Below are positions 8,617 to 18,100 of a DNA stretch of 64,000 nt, one piece after another (the stretch's first letter is position 1; the number at the start of each line of letters is the position of its first letter). Origin of the DNA: Luteolibacter sp. Y139 (lineage in GTDB: Bacteria > Verrucomicrobiota > Verrucomicrobiia > Verrucomicrobiales > Akkermansiaceae); NCBI RefSeq assembly GCF_038066715.1, contig NZ_JBBUKT010000015.1:1-64000 (forward strand). Reading direction: 5' to 3'. Position numbers and translations under genes: made by a program. The notes below the pieces were generated by a model. It had not been told where the DNA came from, did not search any database, and worked only from the letters and a program-made list of their open reading frames with translations.

Positions 8617-9843
8617 TCAGTCGGTGCCGACTTCCAGTTGAAAGCGTGTGACGGTGGCGATGTCTTCGGTCAGGCGATCCTGCACCAGGAGTTGCCACTT
8701 GCCGGGGATACCTTCGGTGGTGCTTTCGCCGCCACCGATGAACTCCCCGCTGAGGTCCATGTCATTGATGACGAGGTCATCGGCACCCGCGCCTTCGCTA
8801 TCGTGGAGGAGAACGAAGGTGCCATCCGGGCCTAACAGGCCGACGACGAGATCGCCGACGTGGTTGGTGGTGATGGTCAGATTCAGCCGGACGAAGGAGA
8901 TCACGGAGCCTTCCGGGAAAGCACCGATTTTCAGCGGGATGCGAGTCCACTTCTGGCGGCCGTCTGGAATCACCTTCGGGGTGGAAAGCGCGGCGAGGCG
9001 GCTGCTGGTGGTGACGCTCGAGGTGTCCTTGACCGTGCCGGTGACTGACTCACCCAGGACGGGCTGGGCGCTCTTGAACAGGCTCTTGATCTCGGAGGTG
9101 AAGGCGTAGAGTCCGGCTTCCGAAGGGCGACCGGAAACGAGTAGGGCGCCGACCTTCCATCCGCCTTCTCCATCGCGAACCCATACCGGACCGCCGCTGT
9201 TGCCGGGACCGGTCGAGATGTGAGTGGCGTAGAGATAGTTTCCCTGTTCGGATTTGAAGGGATGGGCCTCTTCGAGGGTGGTGTGCAGGTAGTAGTTCCC
9301 CTCATTCCCGGTGTAGTCGATCAGGGCAGGATAGCCGGTGATCATCGACGGGATGCCTGCGCGCAAATTGACGGCGCCCTTGAAATCCACGACGGCGGGT
9401 GCTTCCTCGGTGAAGAGGTCGAAGGACCATGCGAGGGCGGCGTCACGGGTGAATGCGGCTCTGGAATTGGAGCCCGAGAGTTCGACTTGTTTCGCGTAGG
9501 ATGCCCAGCGGAAGAAGCCGCGGGCCTGGACGCCCGATTCCTCGGCGGGTGCGTCTTCGGAATTCACGCCGCTGAACCAGAGCGGAGGCAGGCTCCAGCG
9601 GCTGCCTGCGTCATCATAAAGCACGTGCCCGGCGGTCAAAAACAGATGGCGATCTTGTGCGACCACGCCGCTGCCGCGGCTGTCGTCCGAATAGACCACG
9701 CCGTTGAGGTTATAGGGACGTTCGGTGAGAAGGCTCTCATCGATGGGAAGGGATGAGTTGGTTTTGGGCGGCGGCTCTACGGTGCCTGCGAGGGCGGGGA
9801 GCGACAAGCAAGCGGCGACAAGCGAGGGCGCGAAAATTCTCAT
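8617..9843 (-). CDS. Secreted trypsin-like serine protease with C-terminal P domain
   Basis: An exported endopeptidase of the S1 (chymotrypsin) clan. With the ATG at 9841-9843 the 408-residue precursor starts with a signal peptide (MRIFAPSLVAACLSLPALAG). The catalytic triad is complete: His73 in LTAGHVLYD, Asp134 in FTRDAALAW and Ser216 in GPGNSGGPVW. A jelly-roll proprotein-convertase P-type domain fills about residues 300-408. Its pattern includes RLNLTITTNHVGDLVVGLLG and GKWQLLVQDRL. P domains often stabilise secreted proteases or bind substrate. The gene is first in an operon with the anchored protein ending at 7493. A TTGACA box lies 58 bp upstream. Confidence 0.9.
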   Translation of the reverse strand: MRIFAPSLVAACLSLPALAGTVEPPPKTNSSLPIDESLLTERPYNLNGVVYSDDSRGSGVVAQDRHLFLTAGHVLYDDAGSRWSLPPLWFSGVNSEDAPAEESGVQARGFFRWASYAKQVELSGSNSRAAFTRDAALAWSFDLFTEEAPAVVDFKGAVNLRAGIPSMITGYPALIDYTGNEGNYYLHTTLEEAHPFKSEQGNYLYATHISTGPGNSGGPVWVRDGEGGWKVGALLVSGRPSEAGLYAFTSEIKSLFKSAQPVLGESVTGTVKDTSSVTTSSRLAALSTPKVIPDGRQKWTRIPLKIGAFPEGSVISFVRLNLTITTNHVGDLVVGLLGPDGTFVLLHDSEGAGADDLVINDMDLSGEFIGGGESTTEGIPGKWQLLVQDRLTEDIATVTRFQLEVGTD

Positions 9844-9877
9844 ATCTTGAAGGGTGACAAACGTGGACAGCACGCAT

Positions 9878-9906
9878 CCCTTAAATTTTTAGAAAAATGT
9901 TGTCAA
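9878..9906 (-). promoter_or_regulatory. Probable sigma70-type promoter of the serine protease operon
   Basis: On the minus strand a perfect -35 hexamer TTGACA (complement of 9901-9906) is followed by a 17-nt A/T-rich spacer and a weak -10 TAAGGG (9878-9883). Transcription would start near 9871, about 28 nt ahead of the chosen ATG. The poor -10 makes this tentative. Confidence 0.45.
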
Positions 9907-9976
9907 GACACGCCTTCGGCCGGGGAAAGGCGATCCCGTCACCAAAACTTCCCGGGACATGTTAGAAGCCAGCCTC

Positions 9977-10372
9977 CTACGATGGCCGGGAGCCCTCGCT
10001 GCGGAGTCTATCCATGTCCTCTGACATGGCGGCGACCAACTGCTCAAGCTCGGCCTGGCGTTGGAAGGCGCGGGCCATCTGGAGCGCGTACAAGGTGAAT
10101 CCCACGGCAAAAGCCACACCCCCCAAGCGGGAGGCCATGGACCACCATTCCCAGATCCTAGGATTCCCAAACCGGGACAATCCGATCATCGGGCCGACGA
10201 TGAAGTAGATAGAGGTAAGGGTGCCAACGAGCAGTCCCGAGAACATCAGCCACCACGGGAGTCTGGCCGAAGACCGCCGGAGAAAGACTATGCCGGCCCA
10301 CTGTACCACGAAATATACCAGCGAGCCGAAGGCGGCCAGCACCTGGGGAAGGGAGAAACTCATTGCCACCAT
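9977..10372 (-). CDS. Small membrane protein with C-terminal helix (paralogue of 7022-7462)
   Basis: A 131-residue protein of unknown function with three hydrophobic segments (about 8-30, 38-62 and 75-102). The charged tail contains ELEQLVAAMSEDMDRLRSEG. That tail matches the protein at 7022-7462 in nearly every position, identifying a small lineage-specific family. Either ATG at 10370-10372 or 10361-10363 could start it; neither has a clear ribosome-binding site. It follows rbfA on the same strand after 41 bp and may be a distal member of the nusA-infB-rbfA transcription unit. Confidence 0.7.
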   Translation of the reverse strand: MVAMSFSLPQVLAAFGSLVYFVVQWAGIVFLRRSSARLPWWLMFSGLLVGTLTSIYFIVGPMIGLSRFGNPRIWEWWSMASRLGGVAFAVGFTLYALQMARAFQRQAELEQLVAAMSEDMDRLRSEGSRPS

Positions 10373-10413
10373 CTCATCATGGCGGCAGAGGATAGGTCAA
10401 TTCCCCGGAGGCT

Positions 10414-10779
10414 TCAGTCCTGCGGTTCGTCCGCGTCCTTCGCCGTGGGCAGTTTCGCGACTTCGTCGAGAAGGTTCACGATTTCCACGCCGCGCTCGGC
10501 GGAGCCGTCGTGACGGAAAGACAGAATGGGTGTCGACTTCAGCACCACGCGCTTCGAGATCTTCTTCTGGATCGCGCCGTGGTCGCGATTGAGCTTTTCG
10601 AGCACGGGCTCGACCCGGCCGCCGAGGACGCCAATCCAGACTTTGGCTTCCTTGATGTCCTGGGTAGTCTCCACTGCGTTCACGGTCACGAGGGCGCCAT
10701 GCCACTCATAGTCCTTCTGGACCACGGTGCCGATCTCGCGCTTCAGCAACTCATTGACCCGGTCGATGCGTTGGGACAT
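10414..10779 (-). CDS. rbfA: Ribosome-binding factor A
   Basis: A 30S subunit maturation and cold-adaptation factor of 121 residues with a single KH-type domain. The N-terminal MSQRIDRVNELLKREIG is the family signature region. The core includes VNAVETTQDIKEAKVWIGVLG and KRVVLKSTPILSFRHDGS, the canonical RbfA strand with its conserved P and F positions. I start at ATG 10777-10779 because 17 further in-frame residues upstream do not resemble the family. It lies downstream of infB, the classical arrangement. Confidence 0.95.
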   Translation of the reverse strand: MSQRIDRVNELLKREIGTVVQKDYEWHGALVTVNAVETTQDIKEAKVWIGVLGGRVEPVLEKLNRDHGAIQKKISKRVVLKSTPILSFRHDGSAERGVEIVNLLDEVAKLPTAKDADEPQD

Positions 10780-10814
10780 GGGAATGTGTTCAGTTTGAAG
10801 TTTCAAGTTTTCAG

Positions 10815-10849
10815 CAAAGGCAGGAACCATGGATCAGTTCCTGCCTTTG
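10815..10849 (-). other. 13-bp perfect hairpin between infB and rbfA
   Basis: The arms CAAAGGCAGGAAC (10815-10827) and GTTCCTGCCTTTG (10837-10849) pair perfectly around a 9-nt loop, in the 92-bp spacer between infB and rbfA. No T-run follows on the minus strand. It is more likely an RNA-processing or attenuating structure in the operon transcript than a full terminator. Confidence 0.55.
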
Positions 10850-10871
10850 TCTTGGAAAACCAGCCCCCAGC

Positions 10872-13034
10872 TTACAGCGTCTGCGGGATCTTCTCGAGCG
10901 TGTAGCACTCGATGACGTCGGCTTCCTGATACTCGTTGAACTCACCGAGTCGGATACCGCATTCCATGCCCGACTTGACCTCTTCCACTTCGTCCTGGAA
11001 GCGGCGGAGGGTGGACATCTTGCCGTCGAAGACCGGCACGCCACCGCGGATGACGCGGGCGTGGGCCTTGCGATGAATCTTGCCATCCGTGACGTATGAA
11101 CCGGCGGCGCGGCCCTTCGACTTGGAGAGCTTGAAGATCATTCTCACCTCGGCGTGGCCGATGATGTTCTCGCGGGTGAGCGGCTCGAGCATGCCGAGCA
11201 TCGCCTCGCGGACCTGATCGATCAGTTCGTAAACGATCGAGTAGAGCTTCACCTGGACGCCCTCGGACTTGACCACCTTGACGGCGTTGGCCTCGACCTT
11301 GGTATTGAAGCCAAGCACCACCGCGTCGGCGGAGCTTGCCATCTGGACGTCGGCCGCAGTGATCGGACCGGCAGCAGCCACGATGATCTGGGTGGTAACC
11401 TTGTCGGACTTGATGTCGCCGATGGCCCGCTTGATCGCTTCGACCGAGCCCTGCACGTCGCACTTGAGGACGACCTTGAGGACGGCCTTGCCGGTGCCTT
11501 CGATGACGTTGGAGAAGAGGTCCTCCATGCGGCTCTTCCGGGTCAACTGGAGGCGATCGTTGCGGCGGTCAAGCTGGCGTTCATCGGCCAGCTTCTGGGC
11601 TGCGCGGATGTTGTCCATTTCGACGAGGCTGTCGCCGACGTTCGGCATCTCGTCGAAGCCAATGACTTCGACTGGGGTGCCGGGCTTGGCTTCCTTGACG
11701 GATTCGCCGCGGTCGTTGATGAGCGACTTCACCTTGCCGGCGAAGGGACCGCAGATGAAAGGAGTGCCGACCTTGAGGGTGCCGGTTTCCACGATGACCG
11801 AAGCGGTGGCGCCGCGGCCGGGCTGGACGCGTGCCTCGATGATCGAGGCGCGGGCATTGCCCTTCGGGTTGGCCTTGAGTTCGAGCACCTCGGCCTGGAG
11901 GGCGAGGAGTTCGAGCAAGCCATCGACACCGGCTCCGGTGAGAGCGGAAACTTCCACGCATTCGACGTCGCCGCCGAAGTCGACGGTCTGCAGGCCTTTC
12001 TCGGCGAGCTGGGTCTTCACCCGCATCACGTTGGCAGTCGGCAGATCGACCTTGTTGATGGCGACGATGATGGTCTTTTCGGCCTTCTTCGCGTGTTCGA
12101 TCGCTTCCAGCGTCTGCGGCATGATGCCGTCATTCGCGGCGACGACGAGCACCACGATGTCCGTGATGTCGGCACCGCGGGCGCGCATGTCGGAGAAGAT
12201 GGCGTGACCCGGAGTATCGATGAAGGTGACCGGCTTGCCCTCGCGCTCCACCTTGTAGGCGGCGACGTGCTGGGTGATGCCGCCGGCCTCGCCCTTGGTG
12301 ATCGAAGACTTGCGGATGTAGTCGAGCAGGGAGGTCTTCCCGTGGTCGACGTGGCCCATGATGGTGATGATCGGCGGGCGGAGTTGGAGTACGTCTTCCG
12401 GCTCGTCCTGGACCTTTTCCGGCTCGACGACGACTTCCTCGATCTTGTGAACGCCGCCGCCCTTTTCGCGCTTCTCGCGCTCGAAGATGAAGCCGTGGAG
12501 TTCGCAAACCTTCGCGGCCGTTTCGGGCTCGATCGCCTGATGGGGAGCGACGAAGACCTGGAGCTTGATCAGATCCGCCAGCAACACGAAGGGCTTGAGG
12601 CCCATGCGGGTGGCGAGCTCGCTGACGATGATCGGCGGCTTGATGCTGATGACGTTGCCACTGTCGCCGGATTCTTCGACGGGCGCTTCGACCGCGGCGG
12701 CTGGCGAGATGGACTCGGCTGGCGGCGGGGGAGGAGCCGGTGCCGCGGGAGCGGGTGCAGGCTTCTCCTCTTCCAGCAGCTTGGAAATGGTCGGCAACAC
12801 GGCCTTGCCCGATTGCTCGGTCTTGCGGACGCCACTGCGCTTCTTCTTTCCGCCTTCGTCGAAGAGATCAAGGGCGGCAGCCTTGGCTTTGTCGAGGGCG
12901 CTTGGTGGCGGCGGTGTGTCGGCTGCAACTTGAGCGGCTCGCTGGCGCTCGCGGCGCGTCGATGCCTTCGGTTCCTCGATCAGATCGAGAACCTTCTTTT
13001 TCGGAGGCGTGCTATCCTTGTCTTTAGGGACCAT
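10872..13034 (-). CDS. infB: Translation initiation factor IF-2
   Basis: This GTPase delivers initiator tRNA to the 30S subunit. The 720-residue protein has a short, lysine- and proline/alanine-rich N-terminal region (about 1-140), then the IF2 N-terminal subdomain. The G domain carries all GTP-binding motifs: GHVDHGKTSLLD (G1), DTPGHAIFSDMRARGA (G3) and NKVDLP (G4). Domains II to IV follow, including the C2 domain with VIRGGVPVFDGKMSTLRRF. The N-terminal extension is short compared with enterobacterial IF-2 (about 890 residues). The gene is 63 bp downstream of nusA and 92 bp upstream of rbfA. Confidence 0.98.
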   Translation of the reverse strand: MVPKDKDSTPPKKKVLDLIEEPKASTRRERQRAAQVAADTPPPPSALDKAKAAALDLFDEGGKKKRSGVRKTEQSGKAVLPTISKLLEEEKPAPAPAAPAPPPPPAESISPAAAVEAPVEESGDSGNVISIKPPIIVSELATRMGLKPFVLLADLIKLQVFVAPHQAIEPETAAKVCELHGFIFEREKREKGGGVHKIEEVVVEPEKVQDEPEDVLQLRPPIITIMGHVDHGKTSLLDYIRKSSITKGEAGGITQHVAAYKVEREGKPVTFIDTPGHAIFSDMRARGADITDIVVLVVAANDGIMPQTLEAIEHAKKAEKTIIVAINKVDLPTANVMRVKTQLAEKGLQTVDFGGDVECVEVSALTGAGVDGLLELLALQAEVLELKANPKGNARASIIEARVQPGRGATASVIVETGTLKVGTPFICGPFAGKVKSLINDRGESVKEAKPGTPVEVIGFDEMPNVGDSLVEMDNIRAAQKLADERQLDRRNDRLQLTRKSRMEDLFSNVIEGTGKAVLKVVLKCDVQGSVEAIKRAIGDIKSDKVTTQIIVAAAGPITAADVQMASSADAVVLGFNTKVEANAVKVVKSEGVQVKLYSIVYELIDQVREAMLGMLEPLTRENIIGHAEVRMIFKLSKSKGRAAGSYVTDGKIHRKAHARVIRGGVPVFDGKMSTLRRFQDEVEEVKSGMECGIRLGEFNEYQEADVIECYTLEKIPQTL

Positions 13035-13097
13035 CAGGCGTGTGTGTCGTCGTTTCGGAGCAACTGGCTCCGGGAAAAATCTGTCGAATCAATCGTA

Positions 13098-14363
13098 TCA
13101 GGCCGAAGCCGAGTGCTGCTTCGCGCGGTCGAGGATATCTTGGGCGCGCTCTTCGGTAATCTCAAGGTTGGCGGCAATGTAGTCCACCGGCATCTCCGCG
13201 ACAATATCGGCGGACATGCCACCTGCGCGGAAGAGTTTGGCGGCCAGGTCGTCGTCGAGACCGAGTTGCTCGGCCATCGAGTGGGCGGCACCGGCGATCT
13301 TCTTTTCGAATTGCTCCAGCTTGCTCTCGTCCTTGCGAACTTGGACGTCCCAGCCCATCAGGCGGGAAGACAGGCGGGCGTTCTGGCCGCGGCGGCCGAT
13401 CGCCTTGCTGAGGTCTTCCTCGTCGACGGTCACATGGACCACGCGGTTTTCCTTGTCGACGGTGATGGTGCGGAGGACGGCCGGCTTGAGGGCTTCGCGG
13501 ACGAATTCCTCCGGATCATCGCTCCAGCGGATGATGTCGACCTTCTCGTTGTTGAGCTCGCGGACGATGTTCTTCACGCGTGCGCCGCGGAGGCCGACGC
13601 AGGCGCCCACAGGGTCCACCTTGTCGTCGGTGCTGAAGACGGCGACCTTGGTGCGGTAGCCGGCTTCGCGGGCGATGCCGCGGATTTCCACGGTGCGGTC
13701 GGAGATCTCATTCACTTCCGCTTCGAAGAGGCGGCGGACGAAATTCGGGTGGCTGCGGGAGAGGATGATCTCCGGGCCGCGGCCTTCGTTTTCCACGGCC
13801 ACGACGTAGGCGCGGATGCGGTCACCGATGTTATATTCCTCGGTCTGGACGCGCTCGCGGGACGGCATGACGCCCTCGAACTTGCCGAGGTCGATGAGCA
13901 CATCGCTGCGGTCGAAGCGGCGGACGGTGCCGGAGACGATGTCGCCCGCGCGGTCCTTGAACTCCTCGTAAATCATCTCCTTCTCCGCCTGGCGGAGGCG
14001 CTGCATCATCGTCTGCTTCGCGGTCTGGACGGCGATGCGGCCGAAGTCCTTCGGCGTGACGTTGAACTCGAGGAGGTCGCCTGGTTGCGCGTCCGGCTTC
14101 TTCTTGAGCGCGGTGGCAAGGGGGACCTCGTTGAACTTGTCCTTATACTCCTCATCGGCCACGGCCGTCAGTACCGCGAAGATGCGGGTCTCGCCCTTCT
14201 TGGTGTTCACATCGGCCCGCAGGGTCTCGATGGCATCGGCCCCGGGGACCATTTTGCGATAGGCGGAAATGAAGGCGTACTCGAGCGCTGCAACGACCTT
14301 GTCGCGGTCGATGCCTTTTTCTTTCTCGTAGTAATCGATGAGGGCGACGATGTCGTTGGTCAT
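13098..14363 (-). CDS. nusA: Transcription termination/antitermination factor NusA
   Basis: NusA is an RNA polymerase-binding elongation factor. The ATG at 14361-14363 gives a 421-residue protein starting with the typical MTNDIVALIDYYEKEKGID. The domains run in order: N-terminal polymerase-binding domain (about 1-125), S1 domain (about 135-200, GDIVSGTVRRFD), then KH1 and KH2 (VGACVGLRGARVKNIVREL and LSKAIGRRGQNARLSSRL). A single short C-terminal helical repeat follows (about 365-421). The two acidic AR1/AR2 repeats of E. coli NusA are not both present. No rimP gene precedes it. Upstream in-frame codons were rejected because they encode non-homologous sequence across a hairpin-rich leader. 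Confidence 0.97.
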   Translation of the reverse strand: MTNDIVALIDYYEKEKGIDRDKVVAALEYAFISAYRKMVPGADAIETLRADVNTKKGETRIFAVLTAVADEEYKDKFNEVPLATALKKKPDAQPGDLLEFNVTPKDFGRIAVQTAKQTMMQRLRQAEKEMIYEEFKDRAGDIVSGTVRRFDRSDVLIDLGKFEGVMPSRERVQTEEYNIGDRIRAYVVAVENEGRGPEIILSRSHPNFVRRLFEAEVNEISDRTVEIRGIAREAGYRTKVAVFSTDDKVDPVGACVGLRGARVKNIVRELNNEKVDIIRWSDDPEEFVREALKPAVLRTITVDKENRVVHVTVDEEDLSKAIGRRGQNARLSSRLMGWDVQVRKDESKLEQFEKKIAGAAHSMAEQLGLDDDLAAKLFRAGGMSADIVAEMPVDYIAANLEITEERAQDILDRAKQHSASA

Positions 14364-14402
14364 GGCGGGCAGTGCGGCGCGGGTGCGCTCCGTATGTCCA
14401 GA

Positions 14403-14442
14403 GACGCGAAAGAGCGGGCTTTTGACCCGCTCCGTTCGCGTC
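14403..14442 (-). other. Nested hairpin in nusA leader / terminator of upstream gene
   Basis: An outer 8-bp stem (GACGCGAA 14403-14410 with TTCGCGTC 14435-14442) encloses an inner 7-bp stem (GAGCGGG 14412-14418 with CCCGCTC 14426-14432). It lies 40-79 nt ahead of nusA and 74 nt after the stop codon of the DUF1080-like gene. It could terminate that gene or act in the nusA leader. Confidence 0.5.
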
Positions 14443-14515
14443 GGAAGTTTGATCTGCGGCGGGGATACGGCGGAACGACTTGACTTGCAAGCCGAATCTC
14501 CCGTCTGAGTCAGGG

Positions 14516-15139
14516 CTAAAAAGGCCTCCAGCGGAGGCTCCGAAACTCCCCGCTGGTCTGCCATGTGGCGAGCCCGAAAGGGGCGCATTGGTCGATCGGT
14601 CCGGGCCGCAAACCGAGCTTCCGGCCGGTGGTCTGGAAGTCAATGACCTGCTCGTCATCGATCCACGCCTCGATGCGCCCGGCGGAGCATTTCAGGCGCA
14701 GCCGGTACCAGCGTTCCTTTTCAAAGGAGCGGCGGAAGGTGGTCTCGTTTTCGGACGCATCCTTGCCGTCGATCGAGGAGAGTCCGACGGCGTTGCCGCC
14801 CCAGCCGCCGACGATCCAAGTCAGGCATTCGCCGCCAGCGCGGGCGGGGAAGGTGAGGCCGCAGAAGAAGTCGGTGCCATCGAGTCGGCGGGCTTCAAAT
14901 TCTATTTCAAACGGCGGTTTCACGGGTGGCCCGGTCCACTTCGTCGCGCTGAGGCTTTCGCTCGACTGGAGCCGCAGCTGGCCGGGGGAGGGGAATGAGA
15001 GCTCGCCGCCCGCGGCGGGTTGCCAGTGGGCTGTGAGGGGCTGCCAAACTGACCCGGCCTCGACGGCCGCCGGTCCCTCCCTACGGCAGGCCGCGGGGAG
15101 GGTGGCGAAGGTGAGCTGGAGCCAGCCGCGGCGGTTCAT
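14516..15139 (-). CDS. DUF1080/LamG-like secreted lipoprotein
   Basis: A 207-residue protein with a twin-arginine-like start (MNRRGWLQLTFATLPAAC). It reads either as a lipoprotein signal with Cys18 or as a Tat-type signal. The mature part is a single beta-sandwich resembling the 3-keto-disaccharide hydrolase (DUF1080) or concanavalin-like fold. Supporting patterns are FEIEFEARRLDGTDFFCGLTF, WYRLRLKCSAGRIEAWIDDE and FGLATWQTSGEFRSLRWRP. This family is expanded in Verrucomicrobiota and Planctomycetota and is linked to extracytoplasmic carbohydrate processing. Whether this member is enzymatic or only binds glycan cannot be read from the sequence. Confidence 0.75.
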   Translation of the reverse strand: MNRRGWLQLTFATLPAACRREGPAAVEAGSVWQPLTAHWQPAAGGELSFPSPGQLRLQSSESLSATKWTGPPVKPPFEIEFEARRLDGTDFFCGLTFPARAGGECLTWIVGGWGGNAVGLSSIDGKDASENETTFRRSFEKERWYRLRLKCSAGRIEAWIDDEQVIDFQTTGRKLGLRPGPIDQCAPFGLATWQTSGEFRSLRWRPF

Positions 15140-15168
15140 GGCGGAATTACGCCACGAACCGCGGGGAT

Positions 15169-18100
15169 TTACAGGTTCCCATTGAGGCGGACGAACATCT
15201 TGGCCCCGGTGCGCGGGATCTTGACCGTCACGCGATCGACACCGGGGCCGAAGCCATCGTCGGTCTCGGTGATCTGGACACCGTTCACGCCATTGGTGGC
15301 GGGGGTCCAGGTTCCGGTGAGAGTTCCACCATACTCCGCGAAGGGCGCGGCCGCGGAGGCGACGTCGGCGCGGCGGAACACGAAGGTGGCCCAGGTGGGG
15401 TCCATGGTCAGCTGCGGCAGGACGGCGACGGGTGGAGTGCCGGTGCCGGTGGGATTGCCGCCGAGGACGAATTCCAGGCTGTTCGGAATGCCGTCCTTGT
15501 CCGGGTCGGCGGTGGCGAGGCGGTTCGTGCCTTGCAGTCCCATGTAGTCGAGCCAGAAGGTATAGCTCGGGTCGCCGGGTGGTGGGGCGATTGCATTACC
15601 AGGTTGCGTCTCTCCCGGCATCAGGCCCGGATACTCCAGGAACTCCTTGCGGATGATCTGACGGCTGAAGCCCGGCACTTGCCAAGCCACCGACACGTAA
15701 TCGTCGCCGCCGCCTTCCTTCTGCAGCGCCTCGATGTAGCAGCGCTGGCCTGCGACGAGTGCGATCGTTGCCGAGGTCTGGTTGGTGTTGTTGGTCCAGT
15801 TTTGGTAGCCGGTGGCACCGGTCGTGTAGGCGACGCGGGTCTTGTTCGCGGGATTGCCATCGGTCGCGAGGTTGAGGTCGCCGCCATCGTCCGAGGCGAT
15901 CCAGAACGTGTAGCTGCCGGTGCGCGGAGCGATGAGGTAGCCGCTGATCTTCTGGCCGTAGTTGTCGCCCCAGTTCACCGGCGCGTCGAAGCTATCGAGG
16001 GTCAGGGTCTGGTTCGGCGTGTTCGGGTAGTTCGCGTTGCCGGTGAGGTCGCTGACGTTGTTGCCGCCGATGCCGGTCCAGATCTCGCGCTTGAGTGCCA
16101 CGTTTGCCGGGGGCGTGCCGGGGTATTGGAGGAAGCGTCCATCGAGGACCTGCCGTGGGAACGATGGGCCCTGCCATGCCACCGAGACGTGATCTCCGCC
16201 CGCGCCTTCCTTCTGATACGCTTCGATGTAGTAGGTGGTGCCTGCAATCAGCGGCAAGCTGCCGGATTCCTGGGTGGCATACTTGGTCCACTGGCGGAAG
16301 TCGGTGAATGCCGTGGTGTAGGCGATGCGCACCTTGTTCGCGGGATTGGCATCGGTGGAAAGCCAGAGCTCGCTGGCGTCGTCGGAGCTGATCCAGAACT
16401 TGAAGTTGCCGGACTCCGGGGCCACCAGCTTGGCGGTGAGGCGCTGGCCGTAGTTGTCACCGTGATCGGTCGGCGTTTCGAAGGTGGTGAGCTGGCCACG
16501 TGCGGTGGGCGTGCCGGCAATGAAGGCGGCATTGCTCGTCAGATTGGAGACCTGCTCACCGGCGATGCCCGACCAGACCTCGCGGCGGATCGATGGCTTG
16601 CCGGGGATGACCGACGGGTGCTCCAGGAATTGATTCGGAATCACGCGACGGGCAAAGCCGGGGCCCTGCCACGCGACCGCGAGATGATCGGTGGTGGTGC
16701 CTTCCTTATGCAGCACTTCGAGGAAATAGCGGCGGCCTGCTTCAAGGGCGACCGGCACCGATTTCTGCGTGGCCTGCACATCCCAGCCCTGCGCCGCCAC
16801 GGAACCGCTCACGCTGGCGAGCTTGATGCGGTTCGCCGGATTGCCGTCGGTGGAAAGCCACAGCTCGCTGGAGTTGTCGGAGGCGATCCAGAAGGTGTAT
16901 CGCCCGTGATCCGGCGCGATGAGGTAGCCGCTGAGGCGCTCGCCAAAGGTATCGGCCACATTCGAGCCAGTAACCAGGCCGACATTCGCTGCCAGCGTGG
17001 TGACGGTCGATGGCGTGGCCGGGAACGCGGCGTTGCCGGTGAGGTCGGTAACGTTATCGCCGGCGATGCCATTCCACACCTCGCGCTTCAGCAACGAGCG
17101 ATCCGCGGGAGCGGTGGGGTGTTCAAGGTAGTCATTGCCGATGACCTGCCGCGTGATGCCGGGGCCTTGCCAGGCTACGGCCACGTGGTCGCCGCCGATG
17201 CCGTCGCGGTGGCGCACTTCGATGTAGTAGCGCTTGCCTGCGATGAGGGTGCGGGCGGTCGATTTCTGCGAGGCATTGATGTCCCATGCTTCCGGGGCGA
17301 CGAAGCCGGTGACCGAGGCGATCTGCGCGGCGTTGGCGGGGTTTTCGTCGGTGGAAAGCCTAAGCAGTCCATCGTCATCGCAGGCGAGCCAGAAGGTGTA
17401 GCTTCCTGTCACCTGTGGGACGAGGTAGCCGGAGATGCGGTCGCTGTAGTTGTCCGCAGTGTCGGCCCAGGACTTGAAGGTGAAGAGCGCGCCTTCCGAG
17501 CTCGGCGCGGTGGCCGGTGGCGTGGTGGTGGTATTGCCGAGCCAGACCTCGCGCTTCAAGGAGGGGCGATAGCTGTCGGGATACTCGAGGTTGTCGCCGC
17601 TGATCCGGGTGCGGGCGATGCCGGGGCCTTGCCACGCCACGGCGAGGTGATCGCCGCCGCCGCCTTCTTTCTGCAAGGCTTCCACGTAGTAACGCTGGCC
17701 GGCGACCAGCGAGATCGCCACCGATTGCTGGCTGGCTTGGTCGGTCCACGCCTGATTGCCGGTGGCTCCCACCACGCTGGCGATGGTCTTCTTGTTAGAA
17801 GGATTCGCGTCGGTGGAGAGGCGCAGCTCGCCGCCATCGTCGGAAGCGATCCAGAACGTGTAGCTGCCGGTGGCCGGGGGGATGAGATAGCCGCTCAGGC
17901 GCTGGCCGTAGTTGTCGCCCCAGCCGGACGGGGCCTCGAAGTGCTGCGTGTAACCGCTTTGATCCGGCGACTGCGGGAAGTAGAGCGAGTCGGTAAGTTC
18001 ATTGAGACCCTGTCCTCCGGTGAGGCCGGTCCAGACTTCGCGCTTCAGGCCGGCCTTCACGACGTTCACGGTGACGGACGCGGTGTCGGAAAGGGGAGTA

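Noticed and set aside
11154-14483. 1109-codon open frame on the plus strand opposite infB and nusA
   Set aside because: It is the antisense shadow of two certain genes in high-GC DNA; composition is Asp/Gly/Leu-repetitive with no domain.
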